A stretch of DNA of 64,000 bases. It comes from Plasmodium relictum (taxonomy: Eukaryota > Apicomplexa > Aconoidasida > Haemosporida > Plasmodiidae). The stretch spans positions 124,001 through 188,000 of the forward strand of contig NC_041683.1 in NCBI RefSeq assembly GCF_900005765.1, given 5' to 3'. Positions within the stretch are counted from its first letter, which is position 1, and each line of letters begins with the position of its first letter. Below, in pieces: positions 24,797-36,250 of the stretch. The notes under the pieces are model-generated. The model had not been told where the DNA came from, did no database searches, and was given only the letters and a program-made list of their open reading frames with translations. A program made the position numbers and the translations under genes.

Positions 24797-27171
24797 TCAA
24801 GCCCATTTAAAAACTCCTTTAATAATAATAGTCCAAACAATATCTATAATGACTTCTATACATATCAAATATATTACTATCCATTCAAGTTTATAACCAT
24901 GCTGAAATATTAAAAAAAAAAAAAAATGAAGAATTTTGCATATACTTAATGAAAATATTTTTATTTACTAACTTGAATTGTTAATTCATTTTGTAACATA
25001 TCGTATAGATCTTTAATTATATCTAACCTAAAAAAAAAAATTATAGACATAGTAAAATTGTAATATATATATATATATATATATATATGTAATTTGAAAT
25101 GCACATATACCGATGGTTTAATATTTCAACTCTCTTTGAAATATCTAAATATTTTCTAAAATATTCATATGTGTCAGTAAAATCGTCATGGTCCCAAAAT
25201 ATTTCTGCAATATAAATAGAATGTAAATAAAAAATTCATTTATATATTTTTTTATTTAATACTAATGAGAAAATAAATAAATATATAAATAAATATGTAT
25301 ATATATATAATATAGTTCTTATTTCATTTTTTTTTTTTTTTGAAAATATTATTAAGGCGTTAAATAAAAAAAAGTCATTACAACCTGGTGTGTCTAACAT
25401 ATCTGTGTTCATATTTATATAAAATCTATTAACAAAAAGTTCTCCAATTTTTTTACTTATATCATTTTTCTTTAATTGAATTTTTCCTGTTCTTGCTAAG
25501 CATTCTTTTAAAACGTAAAAAATTATTAAATATATGTAATATTAAAAAAAAATATAACTTTTAAATTTAATAATAATCTTGAAAATAAAATTACCAGGTA
25601 TACTTTTTGTTTTATCAATGGTATCATCTACCACATTTTCAAAGTAGGATAATTTTACGCTCTTATATAAAAAAAAAAAAAAAAAAAAATTATTTTTTAA
25701 AGAATTATCAAATAAAACATATATTTTTGATTATTCGCATTTATTTTTACTTGTGCAAAAGCATAAGAATAACTTAATTTTTCAAAAATATCTTTTGAGT
25801 ATATATAAATTATATCATTCTTTATTTTAAAGGAGCATTCAGCCGCATCTTTACTTTTATAATCACTTAAATCATTTGAAACGCTCATAATATAAAACAT
25901 ACTGTCTAATTCATTATTGTTTTCTGTATATGCTTCATTCAAGTAGTCTTTTAAGTTCATGAACAAAATCTAAAAAGATAGAGAAAATACAAAAATAATA
26001 AAAAAAAAAAAATTAATAAATATATAAAATAGAATAAAATATATGATTTTAATTTATTTACTTCTTTTTCTTTTATATTAAAATCCCAAAGAACGATACA
26101 ACCAAAACGAAATAAAAAAAAAATTTTTTTTTCTTCAAAAGCAGAACAAAATATTACTTCGCTATATACCTTTTTTATTCTAAAAAAAATGTGTAAATAA
26201 TAGTATAAATTATCGTAAATATAAATATATACGGAAATGCTTAAAAATAGAAAAAAATAAAATGAATATTTTCTTAGTCCTTCAAATATCTTTTTTTTTT
26301 ACTTGATAAAATCACTATTTATATTATGTGTTTTAAAATCTTTTATGAATGATGAGAAATGCTAAATTAAATAAAAATTTTTTTATATTAATTTTTTTAA
26401 ACTTTATAAGTATATGACAAAAGTACAATAAAAATGTCATAAAAATTATATATTTTATGAAGATAAAATTCTTTTTTAAAATAATTTAAGGTAATTAAAA
26501 GATAACACAGAATTAAGTAAATTATTTACAAAATCTGTTCCTAAGCAACAAGCAATGACAATTCCAGTAGGTTCAATATTTTTCTGAATTGAAAATAAAT
26601 ATTTATTACTTTTAAAATAATTAAATATCTAATTTTTAGAAATTAAATGTTTACCTTTTTTTTTAAAATGTCTAATTCATTCTGCTTATCAGTTGGTAAT
26701 TCAAGTTTCTGAAAATTACAAAAAAATTTTATTATTCTAATATTAAAAATAAGTTTATATGTCAATATATTTATTTATTTAACTCGTTGAAGGGTATTTC
26801 CTAAAATTGATAGAGGTTTATTTTTATCTAAAATATTCTATAAAAAAAATATCATCCCAAAAAATTACTACTTTGTGTTTTATATAAAAGTATAAGTATT
26901 TAATCTATTATTTTACTAAATTGTGCTTAAATCTTCTATTTTCTTTTCTAAAGTATTTAGAAGATAAAGTGTTTTCCTAAAAAAGAAAATAATTTTAATA
27001 TCATTCAAAAGGAAAAGTATTATAAGAATATAAAAAGTGAAATGAAAAAAAATTATATATTTATATTACATTCTCCGATGATGAATTGTTTTGCCCACTG
27101 TAACTTATTTGTAATTTATCATTTTTTTCATCTTCTTCATCTTTTAATTGATCTTTAAAAAGTACATACAT
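24797..27171 (-). CDS. RMND1/RMD1 (DUF155) family protein, mitochondrial
   Basis: Thirteen exons on the minus strand: 27171-27070, 26976-26917, 26837-26784, 26708-26655, 26583-26530, 26361-26303, 26179-26062, 25969-25751, 25661-25595, 25504-25385, 25204-25111, 25027-24973, 24901-24797; about 386 residues. DUF155 marks are FRFGCIVLWDFNIKEKE (the 'F..G.vVfWn' block), SYAFAQSVKLSYFE, IPECLARTGKIQL, EIFWDHDDFTDTYEYFRKYL and RVEILNHRLDIIKDLYDMLQ. The C-terminus is LEWIVIYLICIEVIIDIVW, a single membrane anchor as in yeast Rmd1/Rmd8 and human RMND1. RMND1 supports mitochondrial translation at the inner membrane; the same role here is inferred. The start is the weak point: the first ATG in frame (27171) gives MYVLFKDQLK, with no obvious presequence, so a further 5' exon may exist. 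Confidence 0.85.
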
Positions 27172-27246
27172 ATTAATACAACATATATATATTATTTAAA
27201 GCACTTCTTTTTGTTAATACAAAAATTTAATATATTATCATTTTAT

Positions 27247-27279
<33 letters not shown>

Positions 27280-28884
27280 TTTAAAATCTATAAAAATATA
27301 AATACATATTTACATATATGTATTAATATATGCATAATTCACTTTTTTTTTTTTTTTATCTTGCTCTTTTTTTTTTTCTTTATTTTTTTTTTTTATTTAT
27401 TTAAAAAAAAAAAAAAATAGTATTTGGGTTCATGCTTCAAGAGCAATAGATGAGTTTTTTTTTTTTTTTTCCCCCAGCCTCGTGCATCATATATTTATTT
27501 TAAAGTAAAAGACTTTTCATTTGTTATCTTTATTTTTTTAAAGCTATTATAATGTTTGTACAAATTTTGTAAATTTTAGAAAATGTTTTATTAAAATTTT
27601 TGTTTATTTTATTTTATTTTATTTTTTTTAATTTTTTACATTGTTGTTATTTTAAATGTAGTTCTGTTTTTTTTTTTTTTCTGTAAACCTTATAATTATT
27701 AAAAATCACATTTTATTTAATAAAACAAAAGATGGTAGTATATTTATATATATCGCCTATTAATAAATATTTAACTACACCTAACTTAGGTAAAGAAGTC
27801 TTAGTATTTTTATTTTCATGCCATATAACTTTTTCAAAAAATAGAAAATATAAATTACAAACTTTTGATATTAATATAAATATTAATATTAGAGAAGTAA
27901 AAATGTAAATTATATATATATACACCTAAATTTATCACACAGCAAATTGTTTCTCTGACGATAAGAACATATATTCAAATGTGTTAAATGTTTTTATAAT
28001 TCAACTTAAATTTTCCATTCTTATGATATAAGATTTTATATATATATATATCCGTTAAAAGAAATTAATTTTTATTATACCTGTCTTTTTTTTTTATTAA
28101 ATTAATAAAAATTGTTTTTGGTTGTTAACAAATATGACTAGAAATGTTCAATAAAATAAGCTTTTTTCCTTTGTATAATTTTTAATTATCAGAAATAAAA
28201 AAGGAATATTTTATATAACAGTGGATTTATATATTTTTTCTCTCCTTTTTTTTAATGTTTAATTCATTATAATATTATTTTATCTAAAAAAATTAAAAAG
28301 GATTTAAGTCATTTTTTTTTAATAAAAGGTTTATGTATATCTAAGAATTATAGAAAAAAAAAGGAAAAATAAAATTCTAAGCTTATGAAAACCTAAAAAA
28401 TATGATAGAATCATAATAGATGAAATAATATAAAAACCTTGTATATAGAAAAATAAAATAAAATAATAATAAAGTCAGTAATAACTTTTATGAAAGAAGC
28501 AAATATATTAATTATTAATTCATATTAAATAATTCAAACTAAAATCTTAAATCATAAAATATTTTCTTATATATATAATTCAAAATGGAAAAAAAAAAAA
28601 AAGCACACACATGCATATATACATAACATACACATATATATTAAAAACTCAATTTAATTGTGCAAATCAAATAAATTAAAATAAATTAGAATTAGATAAG
28701 AAAGCATAATTTTCATTATACATAAAAAATACATAGATACAATTTAGAAAGAAGGGTAATAACTCTATTAATTAACCTAATATTTTTAAAATCATATTAT
28801 TATTTAAATTAAGAATTTTTTTTTTTTTTTTTTACTAGAAGATTTTTATATAAAGTACATTTATATAAACATCTTTTTATTTTT
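27172..28884. other. Intergenic, upstream of RMND1-like gene
   Basis: About 1.7 kb between two minus-strand genes. It holds a TA/T-rich stretch (27240-27400), an unusual GC-richer patch at 27421-27490 next to a 16-T run, and a more complex segment at 27732-27925 that is open on both strands (58 residues on +, 70 on -, the latter starting with a hydrophobic segment). None of these can be called as a gene with confidence. Confidence 0.5.
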
Positions 28885-30777
28885 TCATTGATATTTAAAT
28901 TTTTTTTTTTGATTTCCATCGTATCTACATAGTAGAAACATTCCAATATAATGTTTTTCATTTTTTTTATTTATTTTACTAATGCAAATTTTCGAGTTAG
29001 CCTTACATGAAGATGTTTTTACTTTTTCTATATCATTATTAAAAGAAAAGGTAAAACCTAAAAAAATGTTGTCATTTTTATTTATATAAATATCTGAACA
29101 GGTTCCACTTACATCAGTAGTTACATTTTTTTCAGAAATGTATGTTACTTGTAAGGAGCTAATTGTTTGAAAGGATAATGGTACACAAAATCCCCACAAT
29201 AAATAATCTGAATCATTTTTTGTTTCATGTATAGAACAGTTACTATTTCCAACATTACATGGCTTAACCTTTATTTTTTCTAAATTTTCTTTTTTTTTTA
29301 ATTTCATCTTAAATCCAAACGCTATAGTGTTTCCTTCAGAGCATTTAATATCTAATGATTTTTCTTTTTGGCTAATGCTTCCTTTGTAAATTGTTTCAAA
29401 TTTTATAAAGCTGTGCTTTACACAATATATCCACCCAAAACTAATAATATTATCATTTTTGGTTGTATATGAGCATGAAATGTCATATTCTCCTTTATTA
29501 TGGCAGGGATAAATGTTTATTCTTGGTTCCCCATTTTTAAGATTTTTTAATTTTTCAGAAGTATCATAAAAAAAAATAAACCCGGTACTTTTAATATATC
29601 CAACAGGACAACTTAAAATTAAAGACCCTTTACCTGATCCTGTAATTTGCTTTCCTTTTGAAAATACATCCGTTATATTTTGAGACAGATATAAATTTTC
29701 TTTATCTGTTCCATATAGGTTATTATAATATAATAATGCAATGTCATAAGATTCCTTTTTATTTTTACTCATAAAGGAACTTAATGAAACTAAATCAAGA
29801 TAAACAGGAACAAAGTTTGAGTAAATGGAACTTTTCCAAATTTCATATGTTAATTCGTTCCATTTCCCGTCAAAAGAGTTTCCTCCTCTAATATCTAGAT
29901 TAATTTCTTTTTTATTTTGAATTTCTTTTTTTTTTAAATCAAGTTTTCTGTTTATTTTTGTCTCAATAATATCTAGCACTAATGATGGGGCCTTAAATAT
30001 ATTTAAATATGGAACATTTCCAATGGAATATTTATATTTATATATCTTTATTTCTTCTGATTTTTGCATTGTAATTTCTAAAGAATTAAATGATTTTCCT
30101 CCGAAATGGGCTGATAGTAGTAAATGTGTTCCATATTTTTGGAAAAATTCAATCCACGGTTTTATAGAATTTAAACAATACTCATTGTTCGGATCATAAA
30201 GATATAATATTTTTGAGCATTTATCTTCTTTTTTATTTGATAAGACAGGTAATTTTTCTGTATCCAATAAAAAATTCTTATTCATAGTTTTTGTAGATTC
30301 TCTTAAATTAAGTGAGGCGTAACTATGTAAACATGTATTTTGTGCAATTGCATATTTTTTTTTTTTTATCTCTAAATCTGTAAAATAACTTGCATATGGC
30401 ATAGATGCTGAAAATGGTCTTATATTTGTATCAAGATCGTCAATATTTATGTTTTCCATTGCTAGATCCATAACATCATTGATACTTTCTATAACATTTA
30501 AATATTCGTCTTTTTTACAGGTAAAGTCCTGTATCACATTTATAGTATTTGTTGTATCTAATATAACTTCTCTAATTCCTGGATCTTCTATAAGTTCGTT
30601 ATTTGGTAATGGATATCCAAACAAAATATCATATCCCTTTCCTAGATATTTACTAAATATTTCATTGTTGAAATTATCTGTTTCATTTTTTGGATCAAAG
30701 CATAAAGAAGGAAAAATGCAAAAAATAAACAAGATTATCCATGTTGTAAAAATTTGGATGTTTAAACTATAATTCAT
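28885..30777 (-). CDS. PLP4: Perforin-like protein PLP4 (MACPF)
   Basis: Single exon, 630 residues. A hydrophobic signal peptide (to about residue 27, IILFIFCIFPSLCF) precedes a YLGKGYDILFGYPLPN motif typical of apicomplexan perforins. The MACPF signature KYGTHLLLSAHFGG has Y215-G-T-H218 and G226-G227. The C-terminal third is a cysteine-rich beta domain of repeated modules (LSCPVGY, DISCSYTT, DIKCSEG, GTCSDIY), as in the apicomplexan perforin C-domain that contacts target membranes. The family forms pores used by motile stages to leave or cross host cells; PLP3-5 act in mosquito-stage ookinetes in rodent parasites. PLP4 rather than PLP5 is chosen from remembered gene order: the copy farther from HSP70 is PLP4. 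No break or lost key residue is seen. Confidence 0.85.
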   Translation of the reverse strand: MNYSLNIQIFTTWIILFIFCIFPSLCFDPKNETDNFNNEIFSKYLGKGYDILFGYPLPNNELIEDPGIREVILDTTNTINVIQDFTCKKDEYLNVIESINDVMDLAMENINIDDLDTNIRPFSASMPYASYFTDLEIKKKKYAIAQNTCLHSYASLNLRESTKTMNKNFLLDTEKLPVLSNKKEDKCSKILYLYDPNNEYCLNSIKPWIEFFQKYGTHLLLSAHFGGKSFNSLEITMQKSEEIKIYKYKYSIGNVPYLNIFKAPSLVLDIIETKINRKLDLKKKEIQNKKEINLDIRGGNSFDGKWNELTYEIWKSSIYSNFVPVYLDLVSLSSFMSKNKKESYDIALLYYNNLYGTDKENLYLSQNITDVFSKGKQITGSGKGSLILSCPVGYIKSTGFIFFYDTSEKLKNLKNGEPRINIYPCHNKGEYDISCSYTTKNDNIISFGWIYCVKHSFIKFETIYKGSISQKEKSLDIKCSEGNTIAFGFKMKLKKKENLEKIKVKPCNVGNSNCSIHETKNDSDYLLWGFCVPLSFQTISSLQVTYISEKNVTTDVSGTCSDIYINKNDNIFLGFTFSFNNDIEKVKTSSCKANSKICISKINKKNEKHYIGMFLLCRYDGNQKKKFKYQ

Positions 30778-31380
30778 TTTAAAAGCATAATTTTTATTAA
30801 CACTGAAAAATAAGACATGTATAAAATATTAATGTGTTGGAACTTATATATATATTTAATAAAATTGTTTTTAAATTATTTGATAAAATACATCTCAAAA
30901 AAAAAAAAAAATGTTGTAACGTGTAATAAAATAAAAAAAAAATAATATATTTTTATTATTACATAGATATATTAAAGCGTTTTCATAAAAGAGTAATTTT
31001 TAGTCAATTTTTAAATAGTGCTGCAAAGATAGATCTTCAGAACAAATTTATAACTTATAAAAAAGAAAATACAGAAATATGCTTTATATTCGATCCAAGA
31101 AAGTAATTCTAAAATAATTTTAAGATCAAACATAAAACTATTCTATATTATCCTTTAATTTTTATTTGTGAACAGATATATTTTTTTTTAAACATAATTT
31201 TTTCAATTAAAAACAAAAAAATATGAGTGAACATATATGGACTAAATAATTTTGTTAAAAATGTTTATTGAATTTTGTCCCTAAAACATAGCTAACTGTA
31301 AAAAAATTATGACTTGTTCATAATAAAAAATAGATAATAAATTAATAAATATATATTGTTGATTTATGTGTGTAAAAAAT
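30778..31380. promoter_or_regulatory. PLP4 upstream region
   Basis: About 0.6 kb upstream of PLP4. It contains a TAGCTA palindrome near 31289, fitting the published ookinete AP2-O recognition word, about 510 bp from the start codon. A single 6-mer is weak evidence. Otherwise AT-rich spacer. Confidence 0.3.
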
Positions 31381-31669
31381 TCAAATTATTTTGATTATAT
31401 CATTGATATTTGTATATGTAACTATTAACCCTTAATTTAATATAATAGTTTTTGTTTCATTGCATATTTTTATAATTCTTATTTAAATTGTATATACCTT
31501 GTACCACACAAAATTGATTAAAACATAATTGTAAAAGAAATAAGGTAACATTTTGAGACCTACTATTAATTTGCTCCTTAAGTATATTGATCATTTCATA
31601 TTTATTAAAATAAGAAGATAAAGTATTAGTATAAAATAATTTTAAAAAAAAATTTAAATAGTAAATCAT
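31381..31669 (-). CDS. Possible small two-exon gene, 73 residues
   Basis: Exon 1 is 31669-31498 (57 codons plus one base), ending CAAG|GTATATA; exon 2 is 31430-31381 after a TTAAG acceptor, ending in TGA. The join is in frame. The product starts MIYYLNFFLKLFYTNTLSSY and continues with a polar helix (EMINILKEQINSRSQN) and a Cys/Phe/Leu segment. Codon and base composition are closer to real genes than to the spacer on either side. It lies 305 bp after the stop of the RAP-like gene on the same strand, so a 3' UTR of that gene is the main alternative. No homologue recognised. Confidence 0.35.
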
Positions 31670-31974
31670 GAATTATATGAAGGAAACCTATATCATATTT
31701 ATTTTTCTTTGTTATTACCTTTTAGTATTCATTTGTTACATAAAAATATGCCCTATATAATAATATATGACTCTTGAATTTGAAACGTTAAAATTTTCTT
31801 CAACAAATATTATATATAGATATATAGATGAAGAAACAAAAAACAAAAAACAAAAAAAAAATGTGCAAGTGTTAAAATATTAGAAAAATAACTTGTTATT
31901 TTAGCTGAAAATAACTATATATTCAGAAAGAAGGAAAAAAAATTTTGAATCAATAATTAAAATAATTTGTAATA
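31670..31974. other. Short spacer after the RAP-like gene
   Basis: AT-rich 3' region of the RAP-like gene; no frame or motif seen. Confidence 0.5.
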
Positions 31975-34908
31975 TCATAGATTAAGTAAATTTACAAAAA
32001 ATTGTTTTTTTTCCTTAAAGCTCATATCTTGCCATAATTTGAAGGGTATTAAATACACATTATTAAAAAATATTTTGAAATATTGTAACTGCGCTATAGC
32101 TGATTTAGTTAGAAATTTTGTATCAAATATGGTTGATGGGTCACTTGAATTTAAGTCAGTTTGCAATTTATTTATTGTAGTATAATAATAATTTTTTGTT
32201 CCAAATAATATCGCCATTTTACTTTTATCTTTAATGTTTTTTACAAAAATATAGTGAATATATAGAAAAACTGAGTTTTTTTTTGTCATATCAATAAATT
32301 TAAAAAAGTAATATCTTTGTTTTATGCTCTTTAGTATTTCATATATTTCTCTTAGTGAATTTTGATGATAAATCATTTCTCTTTTAATATGTTCACTTTC
32401 CATAAAATCATTGTTTTTTTGAAAAACTTCCAAAAAATAAGTAGATATATAATATTTATTTGCTGGATTTTTTTTTAAAAGCAAATTACTTACATATGTA
32501 GAATATATTATAGGAAAAAACTTTTTAAGAATACAATTATTATTACTTTCTTTTTTTTCTATTTTTTCAACTCTTTTGAAAATATCCCTTATATATTTAA
32601 TATCGAAATTATAAAAATTTACTATTTCCTTTCTTAAATAATAATAATGATATACGAATTCAGTAATAAATGTTAGTATGATTGTTATATATAAATCTGT
32701 CTCAATTTGTAAGTCCCTTATTTTCTCCAAATTTTTATCATATATAAATTCATGGTCAATATTTTTTTTTTTTTTTAATTTTTCATTATTTAAAGAAATT
32801 AAAAAATGTTCTTTTTTATTAAGATAAACAGTACCATTTTTATATGTATTTCTGGAATTCTCTTTTCTTTGAATATTTTTATCAAATTTTATCAAATATG
32901 GATCAAAACAAAAAAAAAATCGTTGTATATTTAGATATAGTGCGCTTGTTAAAAAACTATCATAATTATTGTTTACTAATATGAAATAACAACATGAATA
33001 TATCATATATTTTAGTTCGTCTATCTCTAATTTTTCACTTTTACTTTGAATAATAAACATACTTTTTAGACATGTATAAGCCAATTCTTCATCTTGAATA
33101 GACATAGAGTTCATTATATGAATGATATCATATAAATTCTTTAAACTTATGTTATATAACGTGTAATTTTTTGTATATTTTAAGTTTTCTTTCATAAAAT
33201 CATACTTTATACTATTATGATTATAATCAGATGAAAGAAATTTTTTTATCTTTATTTTTAATAAATAGAAAATTGGTTTGCTAATTAAATTCTGATGAGT
33301 GAAAATTTTTAATAAACAAATTAGATGATACAAGCTAAGACTTGAAGAGAAATATAAAATTTTCTGATTTAAAAAAATTCTAAAGTATTTCGAAAAGGGA
33401 ATAAAGTTGTTCATAAAAAATAGCAATTTAAGAAAATCATTTGATGTATATGTTGATATAGTTCTGGGTAATGATATTAAAATTTTTGTTATTAGAGAAT
33501 TATCATTAAAATTAAAAAAAGATAAAACATTTAAGCAATCTAATAATACATTAGTTTTATATTGACTTAAATTTTTTTTTATATTGTCTATTAAATTTTT
33601 AAATAAGAAACTATTAAAGTAGTTCAAATTTTTTAATGATTTTAAAATAGAACTTATTTCAAATGGCTTAAAATAATTACTTCTTAGAGTTATAATTTTT
33701 AATATACTATAATATATGTGAACATTTTTATACCCATATTTTGACAAAACAAATAAATGCTTATGAATTTGTTTTGTAAAACAAAGTACATTACTATCTT
33801 TACAAAAAAAATTATATAGAATCTCTCTTTTATTATCTTTTATCATACTTGAGATATCTTTATTATGTTTTTTATTTTCTAATAGTTCTGTTATATTTTT
33901 CATTTTATTACCATATTTCAACTCTTGTGATTTTTTAATCATTAAATTTGCTTTATCACTGTTTTTATCACTAATCAAATTTTTATTTTTCTTATTTAGA
34001 ATGAAATATAATAATATATTTGCATAATTTGCATAAAAATGTGAAACAAAGTTCATTATAGTTTCGTTATATAAATTATTTTTTGCTAAAAAGTAACTTA
34101 TAGCAAAGTAATCCATGAATTTGAATTTCTTTATATTTATATTTATAAAATAATTTACGTTTTTTTCGAATTTTTTCATAATAAGAAGTGGTACATTTAA
34201 AATATCTATTATGAGAACAAATTCATTAATATTCATATTCTTTATATATGTATCATCAAATATTTTGTTTGTTATGTGTAATATTAAAAAAGGATTTAAC
34301 ATATTATTATTTTTATAAATATATAATATATATATTAATTCATTTATTTTATAATTATTTATGTCTGAAACAATGGTGAACATCAATACTTTTAATATAT
34401 AATATTTTCCTTTGTTACTGCCTAACAAGGAACTATTTAAATATTTTAATATTTCTATTTTATTCTTAATTGTTATAATATTTTTTATGTTTTTGTATTT
34501 AAATATACTTTCATAATTCAGTTCTTCAATATGTAAATATAATTTTGATAAGGTTGTCTTTTCAATATTTTTCAAAAGCATATCTCTATTATATTTAATT
34601 ATATTTCTTTTTCTTTTTTTTAAGGAGTTATCTGGATTTTCTTCTGTTGTAGTTTTCCATTCAATTTTATCATTTTTGTCTACTAATTCATTTAAATTAC
34701 TAATACCCTCAATTTTTTTATTCTCTTCTTTGTTAATATAATTATCTTTTTTAATATTATAGCTATATTTTTTAAAATCATTATTATTTAAAGAAATATC
34801 GTTATTCCATCTTTTTGGAATACTTATTTTATTTGAATAATATTTTTTGTTTACTTTTAATAGGGTTTTAGTAATTACTAGAGTGTTATTTTTTGTTACA
34901 ATTTTCAT
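31975..34908 (-). CDS. RAP-domain-like organellar RNA protein
   Basis: Single exon, 977 residues. The basic start (MKIVTKNNTLVITKTLLKVN, then KKYYSNK) suits a mitochondrial presequence. The body is almost all alpha-helical, with repeated units of ~35-40 residues seen as successive NIYYxxLK..., SSILKSLKNLNYFN, DCLNVLSFFNFND, LLFFMNNF blocks, like the helical repeats of FASTK/heptatricopeptide proteins. The last ~50 residues (AIAQLQYFKIFFNNVYLIPF, then KLWQDMSFKEKKQFFVNLL) follow the RAP pattern of a strand, 'IPy..W' and a closing helix. Apicomplexans have an expanded RAP set that handles fragmented mitochondrial rRNA and other organellar RNAs. It sits between two perforin genes with no functional link visible. 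Assignment is by pattern only. Confidence 0.6.
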   Translation of the reverse strand: MKIVTKNNTLVITKTLLKVNKKYYSNKISIPKRWNNDISLNNNDFKKYSYNIKKDNYINKEENKKIEGISNLNELVDKNDKIEWKTTTEENPDNSLKKRKRNIIKYNRDMLLKNIEKTTLSKLYLHIEELNYESIFKYKNIKNIITIKNKIEILKYLNSSLLGSNKGKYYILKVLMFTIVSDINNYKINELIYILYIYKNNNMLNPFLILHITNKIFDDTYIKNMNINEFVLIIDILNVPLLIMKKFEKNVNYFININIKKFKFMDYFAISYFLAKNNLYNETIMNFVSHFYANYANILLYFILNKKNKNLISDKNSDKANLMIKKSQELKYGNKMKNITELLENKKHNKDISSMIKDNKREILYNFFCKDSNVLCFTKQIHKHLFVLSKYGYKNVHIYYSILKIITLRSNYFKPFEISSILKSLKNLNYFNSFLFKNLIDNIKKNLSQYKTNVLLDCLNVLSFFNFNDNSLITKILISLPRTISTYTSNDFLKLLFFMNNFIPFSKYFRIFLNQKILYFSSSLSLYHLICLLKIFTHQNLISKPIFYLLKIKIKKFLSSDYNHNSIKYDFMKENLKYTKNYTLYNISLKNLYDIIHIMNSMSIQDEELAYTCLKSMFIIQSKSEKLEIDELKYMIYSCCYFILVNNNYDSFLTSALYLNIQRFFFCFDPYLIKFDKNIQRKENSRNTYKNGTVYLNKKEHFLISLNNEKLKKKKNIDHEFIYDKNLEKIRDLQIETDLYITIILTFITEFVYHYYYLRKEIVNFYNFDIKYIRDIFKRVEKIEKKESNNNCILKKFFPIIYSTYVSNLLLKKNPANKYYISTYFLEVFQKNNDFMESEHIKREMIYHQNSLREIYEILKSIKQRYYFFKFIDMTKKNSVFLYIHYIFVKNIKDKSKMAILFGTKNYYYTTINKLQTDLNSSDPSTIFDTKFLTKSAIAQLQYFKIFFNNVYLIPFKLWQDMSFKEKKQFFVNLLNL

Positions 34909-36250
34909 TATTACATAAGAAATATATAAAAATTCTAATTTAATTACTATTGTTCATGTTATTTTTCAGTTTTTTTTTTTTTTTCTTTATCCTTCATCTT
35001 ATGTAATTTTTTTTTCTGAAGTATTTTATTTTTAATACGTTGTAGTATGCATATCTATATAAATTTTATTGTAATAAAGGCAATACTTTGTAAATCCTTA
35101 CATATTACAATACTTTGTGATATTTTTAAAGAAATTTGTATAACATACGTATAGGAAATATGTTAGACTTATTTTTTCTGAAGATGAAATAAATAAAAAA
35201 AAAACATGTTATTATAATTTTAAATAAAAAAAATTTTATATATTGTATTTAAGGATATTTTCGTTTAAAATTTTAAATAATACAAAATTAAATAAAATTA
35301 ATTTTTCCTTATATTTTTATAATATATATACATCCTATTTAAAAATATCGTTCATCAAATAATACACAATTTATTGTAAAGCTGTAAGGTACAACTGTTT
35401 AAAAAAAAGAGATAACATTTGCTATACAAAAACAATTTAATTTCGATCTTAGTATTTCAGTATTTTGACTTGATTTCATTAATTAGTATATAAATGTATA
35501 AAAAAATATTTATAATAATTTTTGATAATTTTCTTTTTTTTTTCCTTCAAATAAAATTCCATTAAATGATTTATTATTTAATTTATTTAATAACATATCT
35601 GAAAAAGAAAAATTTTATAAGTTTTAATTCAATTAATATATTTTCTTATCTTTTATTTTGAAACATATATTTTTCAATATATAAAAAAGTAGAATTGTTG
35701 AACTCCATTGATAGGATAGTTACACTTTTTTTTTTCTTTTTTTTTTATTCTATATAATTTAGGGAATATTTTATACAGACTAATGAATATTAATTATGTA
35801 TGTAAAAAAAAGAAAAATTTAATGGTTAATGAAAAGCAACATAGTTAAAAATAATCAAAAATTAAGCTTATGATTTATAGATTGTAAAATAGAAATTATT
35901 TTGATTAAAATGTAAAAAAAAAAAAAATATTAGATATTAAAAAATATTAATATACGCAAAAATTAAGGATTAATTATTAGAAATTATAATGAAAGATTAA
36001 GAATTCTATTTAACTATTAATAATTATGTTTAAATATTAAAATAAAAATATATTTAAATTTCAAAAATTGCAATAAAACAATAAAACAGCAAAAAAAAAA
36101 AAAAAAAAACAAAAAAAAAATGTGAAGATTGCAAATAATTATTAATTGTAAAGAATGATTAATAAAAAATGCTGTTAACAACTAAAATTAATATGAGTTT
36201 GTAAACAGTAATAAATAATCAATATAGAATACTACTAAACATATATATTT
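34909..36250. other. Intergenic, RAP-like 5' to PLP5 3'
   Basis: About 1.3 kb of AT-rich DNA between two minus-strand genes, with A tracts near 36090. No supportable frame or RNA gene. Confidence 0.6.

Noticed and set aside
27148-27420. Plus-strand frame of Tyr-Ile and poly-Phe
   Set aside because: Built from a TA microsatellite and T runs antisense to the RMND1-like 5' end.
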